A program made the translations under genes and the position numbers. Source: Pseudothauera nasutitermitis (GTDB lineage Bacteria; Pseudomonadota; Gammaproteobacteria; Burkholderiales; Rhodocyclaceae). Taken from it: a stretch of DNA of 64,000 nt. A model generated the notes under the pieces. That model was not told the origin of the DNA, did not search any database, and saw only the letters and a list, made by a program, of their open reading frames with translations. The stretch lies in the NCBI RefSeq assembly GCF_004801295.1, contig NZ_SSOC01000004.1, positions 124,001 through 188,000 of the forward strand, written 5' to 3'. Position 1 is the first letter of the stretch, and each line of letters starts with the position of its first letter. Positions 11,773 through 20,520 of this stretch are shown piece by piece.

Positions 11773-12750
11773 ATGAATACGAAAGGTTTTTCACATAACA
11801 TCCAAATTCTCCCTCCCGCCCTCAGGCTTAAGGCGACCATTGCAAAGGAGCTTTACCCGCTCTCTAGAGGCTACTACGAGCGAGGGAAGCAGCTTTGCGA
11901 GGTGGGATTACAGAGTCACTTGGCGCTTCAAAACGATCTTGATCGGGTATTCAACGTTACGCCAATCGAAAAACAGGAGGAGATGGAGGAGAATCTGTTT
12001 CTGGTATCGACCGACATTTGCCACGGTGCCTATTGGAGCAAATACCTGAACGACGAACGTATGAAAGATATCCTTATGCGGATGGAAACTGCCAAGTGCA
12101 CAGGAAATCAATGGGAGTCAGAGAGTACCCAGTTAGGTCGCCGTTTAACAAAAATGCGCGTCGATAATATTGCAGAATTCATTCGCTGCCGAGAGGAGGT
12201 GCTGGACGCAATCCAGCTTCGTCGCGATGCCGAACTTAAGGAGTTTACTAGCAAGCTCGATGCGAACGAAATTGATCGTATTGAGACCAAAAAAACAACA
12301 CAGATCACCATTGATACGTTCCGATCCATGGGCTTTAACCGAGGAAAGTCTCGCCCCGGATTGCTGGTATTTACACTTGATTTTTGCGAAGACTGGAACT
12401 GGGTTTTTCTGGTAGATTCGTCCAAACTCCGCTTCTCAATAATCCGTGGTCCGCATAGAGCCATCTCGACAGGATCTCTTGACCTGTGGTTCGGTATTTG
12501 CCGAAATGCAAACGCCGGAAGCGCCGCAGCGAAAAAGAATGTGGACATTCTTTTCAATCTAACAAAATTTTTCCCGATTTCACGCCGTCCAATACAAGAC
12601 GTTTATTCTTCGTTCATGAGTTTGATGGAACTTCGTTTTGTTATCGAGGCAAAAATCAAGATGTTCCGACTGATCGCCACGGACATGGAATGCGCTCTGA
12701 AAGCAGGCATCGAGGAGGTAGAGGCCAGAGGGAACGTTGAACGCGACTAA
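11773..12750 (+). CDS. Unknown protein, candidate immunity protein for the RHS toxin
   Basis: A 325-residue protein that I do not recognise. It starts 28 bases after the RHS stop, at ATG 11773, the only in-frame ATG near the upstream end. It has no signal peptide or membrane segment. It is charged and mostly helical (for example RLTKMRVDNIAEFIRCREEV and LKEFTSKLDANEIDRIETKK), and its codons and GC are clearly lower than those of the tad genes. Immunity genes normally lie directly behind the toxin tip they neutralise, and this is the first gene there. The size is large for an immunity protein but not unknown. The immunity role is inferred from position only. Confidence 0.6.
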   Translation: MNTKGFSHNIQILPPALRLKATIAKELYPLSRGYYERGKQLCEVGLQSHLALQNDLDRVFNVTPIEKQEEMEENLFLVSTDICHGAYWSKYLNDERMKDILMRMETAKCTGNQWESESTQLGRRLTKMRVDNIAEFIRCREEVLDAIQLRRDAELKEFTSKLDANEIDRIETKKTTQITIDTFRSMGFNRGKSRPGLLVFTLDFCEDWNWVFLVDSSKLRFSIIRGPHRAISTGSLDLWFGICRNANAGSAAAKKNVDILFNLTKFFPISRRPIQDVYSSFMSLMELRFVIEAKIKMFRLIATDMECALKAGIEEVEARGNVERD

Positions 12751-13117
12751 GTGTTTGATCCCAGGATTTGATGGCGCAACCTTGGACTATCCTAGACTGG
12801 CCCAGCGCGACCCGGGATTTGGTGCCGATCCGCACAGCATGTACAGCCCTGAATGGACGCTGGGCATCGGTTCCGATCTCTTTGAGAACGGCATGGAACT
12901 CGGTTACTTCCAGCTCGGTCTTGGCCCGTTCCGACGCGTCTATCTTTGGCATGATACCCAGCCGGGGACGACAGGCCTCGTCTTCTATACGTACGAGCAG
13001 GTCGAGAATCCTATGGGCGAACTACTCGAGGAAATTCTGCGGGCGCTCGCCGAAGGCCCCGGTTTCTGGGTGCTTCCGGGCCCAGGCCGCATCCCCGTAC
13101 CGCGTCCTATTCCATGA
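12737..13117 (+). pseudogene. Orphan RHS toxin-tip remnant (C-terminal half of a related tip)
   Basis: An open frame of 126 residues beginning at TTG 12737, inside the end of the previous gene. It aligns with the end of the full toxin tip with few gaps. Its EWTLGIGSDLFENGMEL matches KWEPGDCSAIAPNDAKL (shared W, G, S, N and L at the same spacing). A Pro-Phe pair follows in both, and PGTTGLVFYTY matches SNTSSGLIFYDF. Both end in a proline-rich tail (GRIPVPRPIP against RNLVPVP). The catalytic D...ExK part is absent. It is therefore best read as a displaced older tip left behind when the current tip was acquired, as known for RHS and CDI loci. It could still be translated or serve as a recombination donor. 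I made the alignment by eye. Confidence 0.6.
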
Positions 13118-13135
13118 CGGCAAAAAGGAACAAAC

Positions 13136-14095
13136 ATGTTTGAAGAACTCGGCATCTCGAGTGCTTTCGCAGACATTTACTCTGAGATGAGGGCGCGCAC
13201 CAAGACGGGCGGGCGCGAGATCGATGCGGCCTTCATCGAAAGAGGGTTCGCTACCGTTGCCTGCCAGATCGAATACTGGAATCGATGCTTCGGGGCAGGA
13301 AGTTATGACCTATACATTGACGTTAGAACCGACTCTGAGAAATTCATTAGCCAACGGGACCACGACCAAACCGTTTCCATGAGCTTTCATGAGGCTTACA
13401 AACGGGATGGCTTCATCCCCGAATCGTGCTGGCCTGAGCTACGGGATGATCCTTTGGTTTCTGCACACAACAAAGTCAATCTGTGCCAGCTCTATTTCAA
13501 GAGCATCTACGCCGCGCTCAAGGCTGATGAGGCAACACGGATAGAGGCTGCAGTGGCCGAGACGCAGCAGCGTATCTGCTCCCTTTACCCTCCACCCGCA
13601 ACACTTCTGTACGACAAGGAAACCATTCCGTTGCGCAAGCAGATTTACAACGCCGTGGCGGCCGATGCCTACGGCGCACTTGGTTTCGTAAAATTCAAGC
13701 GCAAGAGCGGTACCGATGTCTTCCACAAACCACTCAGTGACGAGGTCAGCATCATCGTCGAACTCGATACCTATCTGTTCTCCAAGGTATCGGAACGTTG
13801 CTTTGGTGAATACGACGAGAACGGACGCATGAGGCTATCGGATCGACGAAACCCGATTCAGCTCAATGGCGAGTACATGCTGGGTCACTTTGATGGCAAG
13901 CGCTATCGCCGGTTGATGAGCTTTGTGCCACAACTCAATTGTCTGTCAGCCACGGCTGGCACCTCGTTCTACGACACCTCCTCCCTCGAAGTCAGCATCC
14001 GCGCTCGTGCGTTGTGGTACGAGCTGACCGTCGAACCCTCCGTCGAGGCCATGCGCCGCGTGCTCGCCGAAGGCGGCCAGGCGCACGCAGACTGA
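13136..14095 (+). CDS. Unknown protein, possibly immunity gene of the orphan toxin tip
   Basis: A 319-residue soluble protein, not recognised. ATG 13136 has a good ribosome site (AAAAGGAAC) and begins 18 bases after the orphan tip. Features seen: KTGGREIDAAFIERGFATVA near the start, a central helix-rich part (LCQLYFKSIYAALKADEATR), and SIIVELDTYLFSKVSERCFG in the second half. There is no signal peptide or membrane segment. GC is intermediate between the low-GC genes before it and the chromosome average. Position directly behind a toxin-tip fragment suggests the cognate immunity gene of the displaced tip, but nothing in the sequence proves it. Confidence 0.55.
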   Translation: MFEELGISSAFADIYSEMRARTKTGGREIDAAFIERGFATVACQIEYWNRCFGAGSYDLYIDVRTDSEKFISQRDHDQTVSMSFHEAYKRDGFIPESCWPELRDDPLVSAHNKVNLCQLYFKSIYAALKADEATRIEAAVAETQQRICSLYPPPATLLYDKETIPLRKQIYNAVAADAYGALGFVKFKRKSGTDVFHKPLSDEVSIIVELDTYLFSKVSERCFGEYDENGRMRLSDRRNPIQLNGEYMLGHFDGKRYRRLMSFVPQLNCLSATAGTSFYDTSSLEVSIRARALWYELTVEPSVEAMRRVLAEGGQAHAD

Positions 14096-14146
14096 TATGC
14101 ACGCCTCGTTCTTTCCGCAACCTTCCACCTTCCCGGGGGCTTGAAA

Positions 14147-14824
14147 ATGAGTGAATTCACCGCCGGCCTGCTCTACAGTGCCGAACACGCCGAAACCGTC
14201 GAAACCGCGCTTGGAGGGCTCGATTTCATTGAGATGGTCGATGGGTTGAACGAGAGCTGGGGCGTGGCCACGATGGCGCTGGAATTCTTCTTTGCGCTGG
14301 CAGTCAGCGCATCACCGCCGATGATGCCGCCGGAGATGGTCGACGAGGCTCGCGAGCAGGTGCTCGCCATTAGCCAACAAGCACCCTTGCTGATGTTCTT
14401 CAACGCCGAGGATCACGCCTGGGGCTATCGCATCCTCGACAAGGGCGAAGTGGTGGCAAGTTTCGAACTGGACTACGAGGCAGCCTCCAGCATGGCCGAA
14501 GCCGCGTTGCAGGCCGCCCATCCAGGCCGCCAGTATGACGCGACCGGCAGAAAGTACACCCGCGAGGAATACGAACAGGCCTACGCTCAGGTGTATGCCG
14601 ACGGCACCTGGCGCGAAAACATGTTCAAGAGTATGCGCGGCGCCAACCCGCGGGCCTTCGCCCTGTTCGGCCTTGCCCCCGAGGCCATCGCCGAACTGGA
14701 AACCCTGCTCGAACCTGAAGCGCTCGTCGAAGCCGCCCGCTCGCACGCCCCCGCATTGTTCGACACCGTCAAACGCGTGATCGAACTGCTCGACATCTCG
14801 GACCTGCGCTACAGCATGCACTGA
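14147..14824 (+). CDS. Unknown soluble protein of the toxin accessory region
   Basis: A 225-residue protein, not recognised. ATG 14147 is chosen over the in-frame TTG at 14141 because GGGGGC sits seven bases before it. The protein is acidic and largely helical, with a hydrophobic segment (VATMALEFFFALAVSASP) that is probably buried, and a C-terminal half rich in Glu/Ala helices (AIAELETLLEPEALVEAARS). It may be another immunity or accessory protein of the RHS island. Codon use is close to chromosomal. The gene is followed by about 146 bases without a clear gene. Confidence 0.55.
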   Translation: MSEFTAGLLYSAEHAETVETALGGLDFIEMVDGLNESWGVATMALEFFFALAVSASPPMMPPEMVDEAREQVLAISQQAPLLMFFNAEDHAWGYRILDKGEVVASFELDYEAASSMAEAALQAAHPGRQYDATGRKYTREEYEQAYAQVYADGTWRENMFKSMRGANPRAFALFGLAPEAIAELETLLEPEALVEAARSHAPALFDTVKRVIELLDISDLRYSMH

Positions 14825-14970
14825 GGAATCGACGCGACTGCACTGCCCGTGTGCATAGCACCGGATTACGTCCCACCCCGCGTTGTGAGCCCGCTGCCTC
14901 GAACCGGCGCATCCGATCTTTTCATTTTCAATCTGGACAAAGGTCCGGCACGTCATCAAGGAGAAAGACT

Positions 14971-15276
14971 ATGTTGATCTGGCAAGGCTGGGGCGTGCTC
15001 ACTGTGGTGCTCACCCTGGCGGGAATCGTGCTCGCCGATGCAATCGCAGGCGCCGACAACTCGGCACCGTGGGCACAGGCCCTGGGTTTCTTTCTGGCTG
15101 CTGCCCTTGTTGGCCCGTTGGGTTATTACCTCAACAAACGTCCGGGGCGTGTGCTCGTCGACCCGGAAACCGGCGAGAAAGTCGAGTTGCGCATCCGTCA
15201 TACACTCTTCTGGATTCCGATGCAGTACTGGGCGATCGTGCTGATCGCGGGAGGTCTGCTCCTGCTCTTGTCCTGA
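14971..15276 (+). CDS. Small inner-membrane protein of unknown function
   Basis: A 101-residue protein with three hydrophobic segments: VLTVVLTLAGIVLADAIAGA (residues 8-27), ALGFFLAAALVGPLGYYL (37-54) and YWAIVLIAGGLLLLLS at the C-terminus. Between them is a short polar loop with the pattern NKRPGRVLVDPETGEKVELR, which looks like a small ligand or beta-hairpin element. ATG 14971 has a strong AAGGAG ribosome site eight bases upstream, which supports a real gene. Function is not known to me. Confidence 0.65.
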   Translation: MLIWQGWGVLTVVLTLAGIVLADAIAGADNSAPWAQALGFFLAAALVGPLGYYLNKRPGRVLVDPETGEKVELRIRHTLFWIPMQYWAIVLIAGGLLLLLS

Positions 15277-15465
15277 CCCATATGACCTGCCCCAAGCATC
15301 TATTGGCTGCACAGCAGGCTTGCGCTACATGACATCAGTATTTTCAAAAGCAGGTACAACACGGCGTATCCAAGCTGAGCCGGAACAAAGCATACTATGT
15401 GCCGATTAATTCGTTGGCATTCATCTGATAGCATGTAGCCGTTCGTCATCATTCGCTCTCGACGC

Positions 15466-15493
15466 CTGCTGTACCGCTCCTGCGGCACAGCAG
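15466..15493. repeat. Two-part perfect hairpin in the 15277-15566 intergenic region
   Basis: CTGCTGT-A-CCGC, loop TCCT, GCGG-C-ACAGCAG: an 11-bp paired hairpin with one internal A/C mismatch. No run of T follows on either strand, so it is not a standard terminator. The surrounding 290 bases are lower in GC than the neighbours and show no gene. It lies 74 bases before the thioredoxin-fold gene. Confidence 0.45.
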
Positions 15494-15566
15494 CGCAGAT
15501 CGGCTCCGAGAGGCGAACCCGCAAGCGTTCGTCAACGCTTTCCGAACCCTCTATGCAAGGAACGCC

Positions 15567-16040
15567 ATGATCTCCTTACTCACCAGAAAGAACACGATTC
15601 GCCAAAATGTCGTGCGGTGCGGACTGCTGCTTGGCCTGGCACTGGCAGCGGGCGGGGCACTGGCGGGAAGCGAGGTCGTTGAGCTTCAGCCCGATGAATT
15701 GGCCGACTTCATTGCCCGGCATGGGCGTGCCGTCGTGCAGTTCACCTCACCCGATCGCGGCTGCGGCTTCTGCATCGGCGCCGACACGAAATTCGACGCG
15801 GCTGCCGCTTTGAACAAGGACGACACGCTGGTGTTCGCCCGAGTGCAGTGGTCGCCGTGGCGAGCGTTTCCCATATCCCAACTCGGGTACAACTTGTATG
15901 CCATCCCTCAGCAGATCGTGTTTCGAGACGGGCAACCATTCGGACAAATCATTGGTACGCAAAATGGTCCGGAGGCCTTGCTGAAGCAATTCGCACAGAT
16001 CGCCGAAACCGGATCCAAGGTCCACTTTGCGTCACCTTGA
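15567..16040 (+). CDS. Periplasmic thioredoxin-fold protein with CGFC motif
   Basis: A 157-residue protein with an N-terminal signal peptide (LLLGLALAAGGALAG, cleavage near residue 34). Next comes a short thioredoxin-like domain whose active-site pair is Cys66-Gly-Phe-Cys69. The motif sits at the usual place, after a beta strand (AVVQFTS) and before a helix. Later VxxIPQQIVFRDG supplies the cis-Pro loop (Ile-Pro) and the following strand of the fold. It is probably a thiol-disulphide oxidoreductase or reductant in the periplasm. Partner unknown. It stands alone between two intergenic gaps, after the toxin accessory genes. Confidence 0.7.
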   Translation: MISLLTRKNTIRQNVVRCGLLLGLALAAGGALAGSEVVELQPDELADFIARHGRAVVQFTSPDRGCGFCIGADTKFDAAAALNKDDTLVFARVQWSPWRAFPISQLGYNLYAIPQQIVFRDGQPFGQIIGTQNGPEALLKQFAQIAETGSKVHFASP

Positions 16041-16091
16041 GCAGTAGCCCCCGGCCTCGCGCCCGCTCGCTCGGGCAGAGGAAAAATCGTT

Positions 16092-16427
16092 ATGGATATA
16101 TACGTTGAGGCACTAAGACTCTTCGGGAGTATTTTTGTTTTTCAACCTTGGAGATGTGCGCTGGTGGCCGGTATTTTTTCAATATTCATTGCCTCTCCAT
16201 TTCATAGGGCATATGCAAGAATATCTGCGCTTTTCGCTGCCTTGGCTTGGTGGCTTGTTACATACACCGAGGCAACAACACCAATTTCAGCCAACATTCG
16301 AATTGATCTTGTCATGACACTGCCTGTGTTGTTGGTTTCAGGCGTGGTCGCAATCTTTGCGCTAATTGTAGGGAGAAAAGCCAGGCTCGGATCCGGCGAC
16401 CCGCTTGGCGATCGGCTCCACCAATAG
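16092..16427 (+). CDS. Small membrane protein of unknown function
   Basis: A 111-residue protein with three predicted membrane helices: about residues 12-35 (CALVAGIFSIFIASPF), 42-58 (ISALFAALAWWLVTYTEA) and 72-93 (LVMTLPVLLVSGVVAIFALIV), with a short polar tail. ATG 16092 lies behind an AGAGGAAAA stretch. GC is lower than that of the neighbours, and no family is recognised. The 167 bases between this gene and the YihY-family gene on the other strand hold nothing that I can identify. Confidence 0.55.
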   Translation: MDIYVEALRLFGSIFVFQPWRCALVAGIFSIFIASPFHRAYARISALFAALAWWLVTYTEATTPISANIRIDLVMTLPVLLVSGVVAIFALIVGRKARLGSGDPLGDRLHQ

Positions 16428-16594
16428 ATGATTGTGGAAACTATTGCGTGCAGGTCCAGAGATCAGCCATTGCTGGTCGCCCCTGAAGAATCCACTGTTT
16501 CCTTTTCCGGCGTGGCCTGGGCCTCTCTGAAATCTTGCGGGGTTTTCCTGTTTCCAGTGCAATGGCCCGCATTGCTGCCCATCCATCGGCACGC

Positions 16595-17509
16595 CTACCT
16601 TCCCGGGGTGTCCTCGACCAGCGCCCGGCGTATGCACACCGCGGTGGCGCGCGGGCGTATCGTCACCCCGCGCGCCTCGACGTTGGCACGCGTGAATGCC
16701 GCGCCGAACAGCAGGATCAGCGAGGAATAGTTCACCCACAACAGCAGTAGCACCAGCGAACCCGCCGCGCCGTAGGCCGAAGCCGCGCCGGTGGTGGACA
16801 GGTACAGGGCGATCAGCGCCCGCCCGAAGACGAACAGCAGGGCGGTGATGAAGGCGCCCAGCCAGACGTCGCGCCAGGCCAGCTGGACGTCGGGCAGCAC
16901 GCGGAAGATGGTGGCGAACAGCAGGGTGGCCACGCTCAGCGATACGGCGTGATCGAGTCCGAGCAGCAGTGACGCGGGCACCGGCAGCCAGTCCTGCGCG
17001 AAGGTGACCAGTGCGCGCACGGCGACGTTGAGCAGCAGCGAGACCAGCAGCACGAAACCGATGGACAGCACCACGGTGAGCGACAGCAGGCGGCCTTTCA
17101 GATAGATTAGGATGCTGCTGCGGGTGGGCTTGGGCGCCACACCCCAGATGTTGTTGAGCGAGTTCTGCATCTGCGCGAACACCGTGGTGGCGCCGAACAG
17201 CATCGCGCCGAAGCCGGCCAGCGTGGGCAGGATGCCGCTCTGGCTGGGGCGGCTGCCGGCCACGGCGGTCTGCACCGCGGCGGCGGCTTCGGGGCCGATG
17301 GCTGCTTCGAGCTGCTGGGCGATCTCGCCGTGCGCCGCGCTTTCGCCCAGCACCAAGCCGACGATGCCCACCGCGACGATCATCACCGGCGCCACCGAGA
17401 ACACGGTGAAGAAGGCCAGTGCCGCGGCATGGATGAACACCTGCGCGTCCAGCCACACGCGCACCGCGTGCTTCAGCACGCCAATCCAGTAGTCTGCCCA
17501 GTTCTTCAT
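16595..17509 (-). CDS. YihY/BrkB-family inner-membrane protein
   Basis: A 304-residue protein with six hydrophobic segments. It has the hallmark YihY (UPF0761, formerly 'ribonuclease BN') pattern: an N-terminal [20 protein letters not shown], then [20 protein letters not shown] near residue 115, and a C-terminal [20 protein letters not shown] with [10 protein letters not shown]. The family is membrane-bound and its true role is unsettled; the RNase BN name was a misassignment. It is transcribed away from selB, and the two share a 144-base divergent gap. Confidence 0.9.
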   Translation of the reverse strand: MKNWADYWIGVLKHAVRVWLDAQVFIHAAALAFFTVFSVAPVMIVAVGIVGLVLGESAAHGEIAQQLEAAIGPEAAAAVQTAVAGSRPSQSGILPTLAGFGAMLFGATTVFAQMQNSLNNIWGVAPKPTRSSILIYLKGRLLSLTVVLSIGFVLLVSLLLNVAVRALVTFAQDWLPVPASLLLGLDHAVSLSVATLLFATIFRVLPDVQLAWRDVWLGAFITALLFVFGRALIALYLSTTGAASAYGAAGSLVLLLLWVNYSSLILLFGAAFTRANVEARGVTIRPRATAVCIRRALVEDTPGR

Positions 17510-17595
17510 TGCCGGCCCGATGTGTTTCCCCCGCTCCTTTTATCCCGCCATCGTGCGTTTGGGCAAGCGCGCAATGCGCGCGCGTGGCCGACCCT

Positions 17596-17624
17596 TTGCC
17601 CACGGCGCTCCGTATGCCTACACT
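17596..17624 (+). promoter_or_regulatory. Candidate sigma70 promoter of selB
   Basis: TTGCCC (17596-17601), a 17-base spacer and TACACT (17619-17624), 29 bases before the selB start codon. It is a fair match to -35/-10 consensus in the divergent gap between the YihY-family gene and selB. Read by eye. Confidence 0.5.
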
Positions 17625-17653
17625 CGGCATCACCTCGTTCAGGAAGTACCGCC

Positions 17654-19621
17654 ATGCTGATCGGCACCGCCGGCCACATCGACCACGGCAAGACCACGCT
17701 GGTGCGTGCGCTCACCGGGGTGGACACCACCCACCTGCCGGAAGAGAAGAAGCGCGGCATCACCATCGAACTGGGCTATGCCTACGCCCCGCTGCCCGAT
17801 GACGAGGCCGGCCGCATGCTGGCCTTCATCGACGTGCCGGGGCACGAGAAATTTGTGCCCACCATGCTCACCGGCGCGGCCGGCATCGATTTTGTCCTGC
17901 TCGTGGTGGCCGCCGACGACGGGGTGATGCCGCAGACCCGCGAGCATCTGGCGATCCTGCAGATTCTCGGCGTGGCGCGCGGGGCGGTGGCGATCACCAA
18001 ATGCGACCGTGTCGACGCCGCGCGCATCGCCGAGGTGGAAGCCCAGGTGCATGCCCTGCTGGCGCCTACGCCGCTGGCCGAGGCGCCCGTGTTCGCGGTC
18101 GCCGCCAGCGGCCCGCGGTCTTTCCGGCTGGATGCGCTGCGCGAACACCTGCGTGCCGCCGCGCTCGCCGAAGCGCCGCGCGCTGCTGCGCCGGGCGTCG
18201 GGTTCCGTCTGGCGGTGGACCGCCACTTCGCCGTGGCGGGCGCCGGTACCGTGGTCACCGGCACCGCGCATGCCGGCAGCCTGCGGGTGGGCGAGCGGCT
18301 GCTGCTCGCGCGCGGCGACGGCTTCACCCGCGAGGTGCGCGTGCGCGGCCTGCACGTCAGCAACCGCGCGGCGCAGCAGGGGCAGGCCGGGCAGCGCTGC
18401 GCGGTGAATCTGGCGGGCGTGGAGCACCGCGAGGTGGAACGCGGCGACTGGCTGTGCGCGCCCACCCTCGCCCGTCCGACGGACCGCCTGGATCTGCGGC
18501 TGAGCCTGCTCGCCGACGCGCCGCGCACTCTCGGCCAGTGGAGCGCCGTCACCCTGCACCACGCCGCCGGCCAGGCCCAGGCCCGTCTGGCGCTGCTCGA
18601 TGGTGCGCTGGAAGCCGGCGGGCTCGCGCCCGGGCGCAGCGCGCTGGTGCAGGCCGTGCTGGACCGTCCCGTCCTGGCGTGCTGGGGCGACCGCGTGGTG
18701 ATCCGCGATGCCGCCGGGCGCATCACCCTGGGCGGTGGGCGCGTGCTCGACCCCTTTCCGCCGGCGCGCCACCGCCGCCGCCCGGAACGCCTGGCGCTGC
18801 TCGCCGCGCTCGATCAGTCCGACCCGGCGGCGCGCCTGGCCGCCCTGCTCGCCGCCGCGCCCTACGGCATCGACGCCGCCGAACTGGCCGCCGCGCACAA
18901 TCTCGACGCTGCCGAATGGCAGGCCGCCCTGCCGGCCGGCGCGGCCTTGCGCATCGACAACGCACGCGGTGCGCAGCTGTTCGATCCGGCGGCCTGGGCG
19001 GCCCTGGGCGAGCGCGTGCTGGCGCGGCTGGCCGCGCACCACGAACAGTTCACCGACGAACCCGGCGTGGAGCGCGAGCGCCTGCGCCGCATGGCATTGC
19101 CGCAGCTGGCCTCGCCGGTGTTCCTCGCCCTGCTGGAAAGCCTGCTCGCCGAAGGCCGGCTGGCGCGCGCGGGTTCGGCCTGGCACCTGCCCGGGCATAC
19201 TTTGGAGCTGTCCGCAGCGGAGCGTGCGCGTGCCGACCGTCTGCTCGCCCTGCTTGCCGAGGGCCGCTACGATCCGCCGTGGACGCGCGACCTCGCCGCT
19301 GCCACTGCGTTTCCGGAGGCCGATACGCGCCGCCTGCTGCGTCAGCTCGCCGCGCGCGGCGAAGTCTTCCAGGTGGTGCGCGACTTGTTCTATCCGGCGC
19401 CCTGCATCGCCGAACTGGCAGGTATCGTCGCCGATCTTGCGGCCAAGGATGAGCATGGGCGCGTTCATGCCGCAGCCTTCCGCGACCTCCTCGGCATCGG
19501 GCGCAAGCGCGCCATCCAGATCCTCGAATTCTTCGACCGCGTGGGCTACACCCGGCGGGTCGGCGAAGGCAGCCGGCGCGCGCACCTGATCCGGGGCGAG
19601 GCGCCGGTCGGTCTGTATTGA
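17654..19621 (+). CDS. selB: Selenocysteine-specific elongation factor SelB
   Basis: A 655-residue GTPase that carries selenocysteyl-tRNA(Sec) to UGA codons marked by a SECIS hairpin. The GTP-binding motifs are complete: G1 [10 protein letters not shown] (residues 8-17), G2 region [13 protein letters not shown]3 DVPGHE at about 58 and G4 TKCD at about 115. Two beta-barrel domains follow. A long C-terminal part (from about 380) made of winged helices, which in SelB bind the SECIS RNA, ends with [23 protein letters not shown] 17654 has AGGAAG eight bases upstream. The tRNA(Sec) gene lies 157 bases downstream, so both decoding components are adjacent. selA and selD are not in the window. Confidence 0.96.
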   Translation: MLIGTAGHIDHGKTTLVRALTGVDTTHLPEEKKRGITIELGYAYAPLPDDEAGRMLAFIDVPGHEKFVPTMLTGAAGIDFVLLVVAADDGVMPQTREHLAILQILGVARGAVAITKCDRVDAARIAEVEAQVHALLAPTPLAEAPVFAVAASGPRSFRLDALREHLRAAALAEAPRAAAPGVGFRLAVDRHFAVAGAGTVVTGTAHAGSLRVGERLLLARGDGFTREVRVRGLHVSNRAAQQGQAGQRCAVNLAGVEHREVERGDWLCAPTLARPTDRLDLRLSLLADAPRTLGQWSAVTLHHAAGQAQARLALLDGALEAGGLAPGRSALVQAVLDRPVLACWGDRVVIRDAAGRITLGGGRVLDPFPPARHRRRPERLALLAALDQSDPAARLAALLAAAPYGIDAAELAAAHNLDAAEWQAALPAGAALRIDNARGAQLFDPAAWAALGERVLARLAAHHEQFTDEPGVERERLRRMALPQLASPVFLALLESLLAEGRLARAGSAWHLPGHTLELSAAERARADRLLALLAEGRYDPPWTRDLAAATAFPEADTRRLLRQLAARGEVFQVVRDLFYPAPCIAELAGIVADLAAKDEHGRVHAAAFRDLLGIGRKRAIQILEFFDRVGYTRRVGEGSRRAHLIRGEAPVGLY

Positions 19622-19735
19622 AGGTGCCACGCTGGCTGGTTCCGGCGTTCATGGGCATGGCCGTCAGCTCATGCGCTCCCGCCCTGCGGGTTCCCGCGCC
19701 GTGAGCCGCACGCTTGCCGGGCGGGTTTCCACGGC

Positions 19736-19763
19736 TTGCGCCGCCCGAGATCACCGCTACAAT
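19736..19763 (+). promoter_or_regulatory. Promoter of the selenocysteine tRNA gene
   Basis: TTGCGC (19736-19741), a 16-base spacer and TACAAT (19758-19763). The expected start point, near 19770, is about nine bases before the mature tRNA 5' end. This gives selC its own transcript, independent of selB. Confidence 0.6.
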
Positions 19764-19778
19764 CGGCACCAGGCATAC

Positions 19779-19875
19779 GGAAGAGAGGCGTTCCCCGGTG
19801 GGGCGACCGGTCTTCAAAACCGGGTGGGGCCGTCAGCCGGTCCCAGGTGGGTTCGACTCCCATTCTCTTCCGCCA
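19779..19875 (+). tRNA. selC: tRNA-Sec (anticodon TCA)
   Basis: A 97-base tRNA gene including an encoded CCA. The acceptor stem is GGAAGAG (19779-19785) with CTCTTCC (19865-19871), then discriminator G and CCA. The anticodon stem is CCGGT/ACCGG with loop CTTCAAA (19812-19818), and the anticodon TCA is at 19814-19816. The long variable arm (TGGGGCCGTCAGCCGGTCCCA) and the long acceptor/T-arm stack are diagnostic for tRNA(Sec). It inserts selenocysteine at UGA with SelB, encoded just upstream. Confidence 0.97.
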
Positions 19876-19912
19876 CTTTCCCTCTCCGCCCGTTTCCGCA
19901 TCCCCAGAACCC

Positions 19913-20512
19913 ATGAGCAGCCCGATGGAACCCGCACGCATCACCGGAGTGATCCTGGCCGGCGGACGGGGCCAGCGCATGGGCGGCGTGGACAAGGGGC
20001 TGGTGGATTTCCGCGGGCGTCCGCTGGCGGCCTGGGCGGTGGAGCGTTTCGGCCCGCAGGTCGATGAACTGCTGATCAACGCCAACCGCAACGCGCGGCG
20101 CTACGCCGCCTTCGGCCCGCCGGTGTTCGGTGACGATCTGGAGGATTTCCCCGGCCCGCTCGCCGGCCTGCATGCCGCGCTGGGCCACGCCGCGCATCCC
20201 CTGGTGGCCACCGTGCCGTGTGATTCGCCGCTGCTGCCGCTGGATCTCGTCGCCCGGCTGCTGGCCGGGTTGCGGGAGCACGACGCCGAGGTCGCCGTGG
20301 CGCGCGCGCTGGGGCGCGGCCAGCCGGTGTTCTGCCTGTGCCGGCGCGAACTGCGCGCCAGCCTGGGTGCTTACCTGGCCGGCGGCGGCCGCGCCATGGA
20401 GCGCTGGTTTGCCGCCCAGCGCGTGGCCTGGGTGGATTTCGACGACTGCGCGGAAGGTTTCCACAACCTCAATACCGCGGCCGAACTGGACGAGGCGGCG
20501 CGCGCCGGTTGA
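19913..20512 (+). CDS. mobA: Molybdenum cofactor guanylyltransferase MobA
   Basis: A 199-residue protein that adds GMP to molybdopterin to make the MGD form of the Mo cofactor. The nucleotide-binding signature VILAGGRGQRMGGVDKGLVD is at residues 13-32, a second motif VATVPCDSPLLPLDL is at about 98, and the C-terminal FHNLNTAAEL matches the family's 'f.NiNtpedl'. ATG 19913 is used; ATG 19925 is an alternative. It follows the tRNA(Sec) gene by 37 bases. Bis-MGD enzymes such as formate dehydrogenase are the typical users of both MobA and selenocysteine, so the grouping makes functional sense. Confidence 0.93.
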   Translation: MSSPMEPARITGVILAGGRGQRMGGVDKGLVDFRGRPLAAWAVERFGPQVDELLINANRNARRYAAFGPPVFGDDLEDFPGPLAGLHAALGHAAHPLVATVPCDSPLLPLDLVARLLAGLREHDAEVAVARALGRGQPVFCLCRRELRASLGAYLAGGGRAMERWFAAQRVAWVDFDDCAEGFHNLNTAAELDEAARAG

Positions 20513-20520
20513 GGCCGTGC

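Noticed and set aside
12170-13190. Several short overlapping plus-strand frames in the low-GC island
   Set aside because: They overlap the 325-residue gene or the orphan tip in other frames and show no ribosome sites or similarity.
15466-15493. Hairpin considered as SECIS element or terminator
   Set aside because: No UGA-containing selenoprotein frame lies beside it and no T run follows.
15277-15566. Possible small RNA or gene in the AT-richer gap
   Set aside because: Only a hairpin without promoter or terminator signs was found; no convincing coding frame.
16362-17633. Longer minus-strand frame overlapping the YihY-family gene
   Set aside because: Different frame from the gene with the conserved YihY motifs; Arg/Gly/Ala-rich product without membrane helices.
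19622-19778. Possible small gene between selB and tRNA-Sec
   Set aside because: Short frames here run through the tRNA gene and its promoter and lack ribosome sites; only the promoter is supported.
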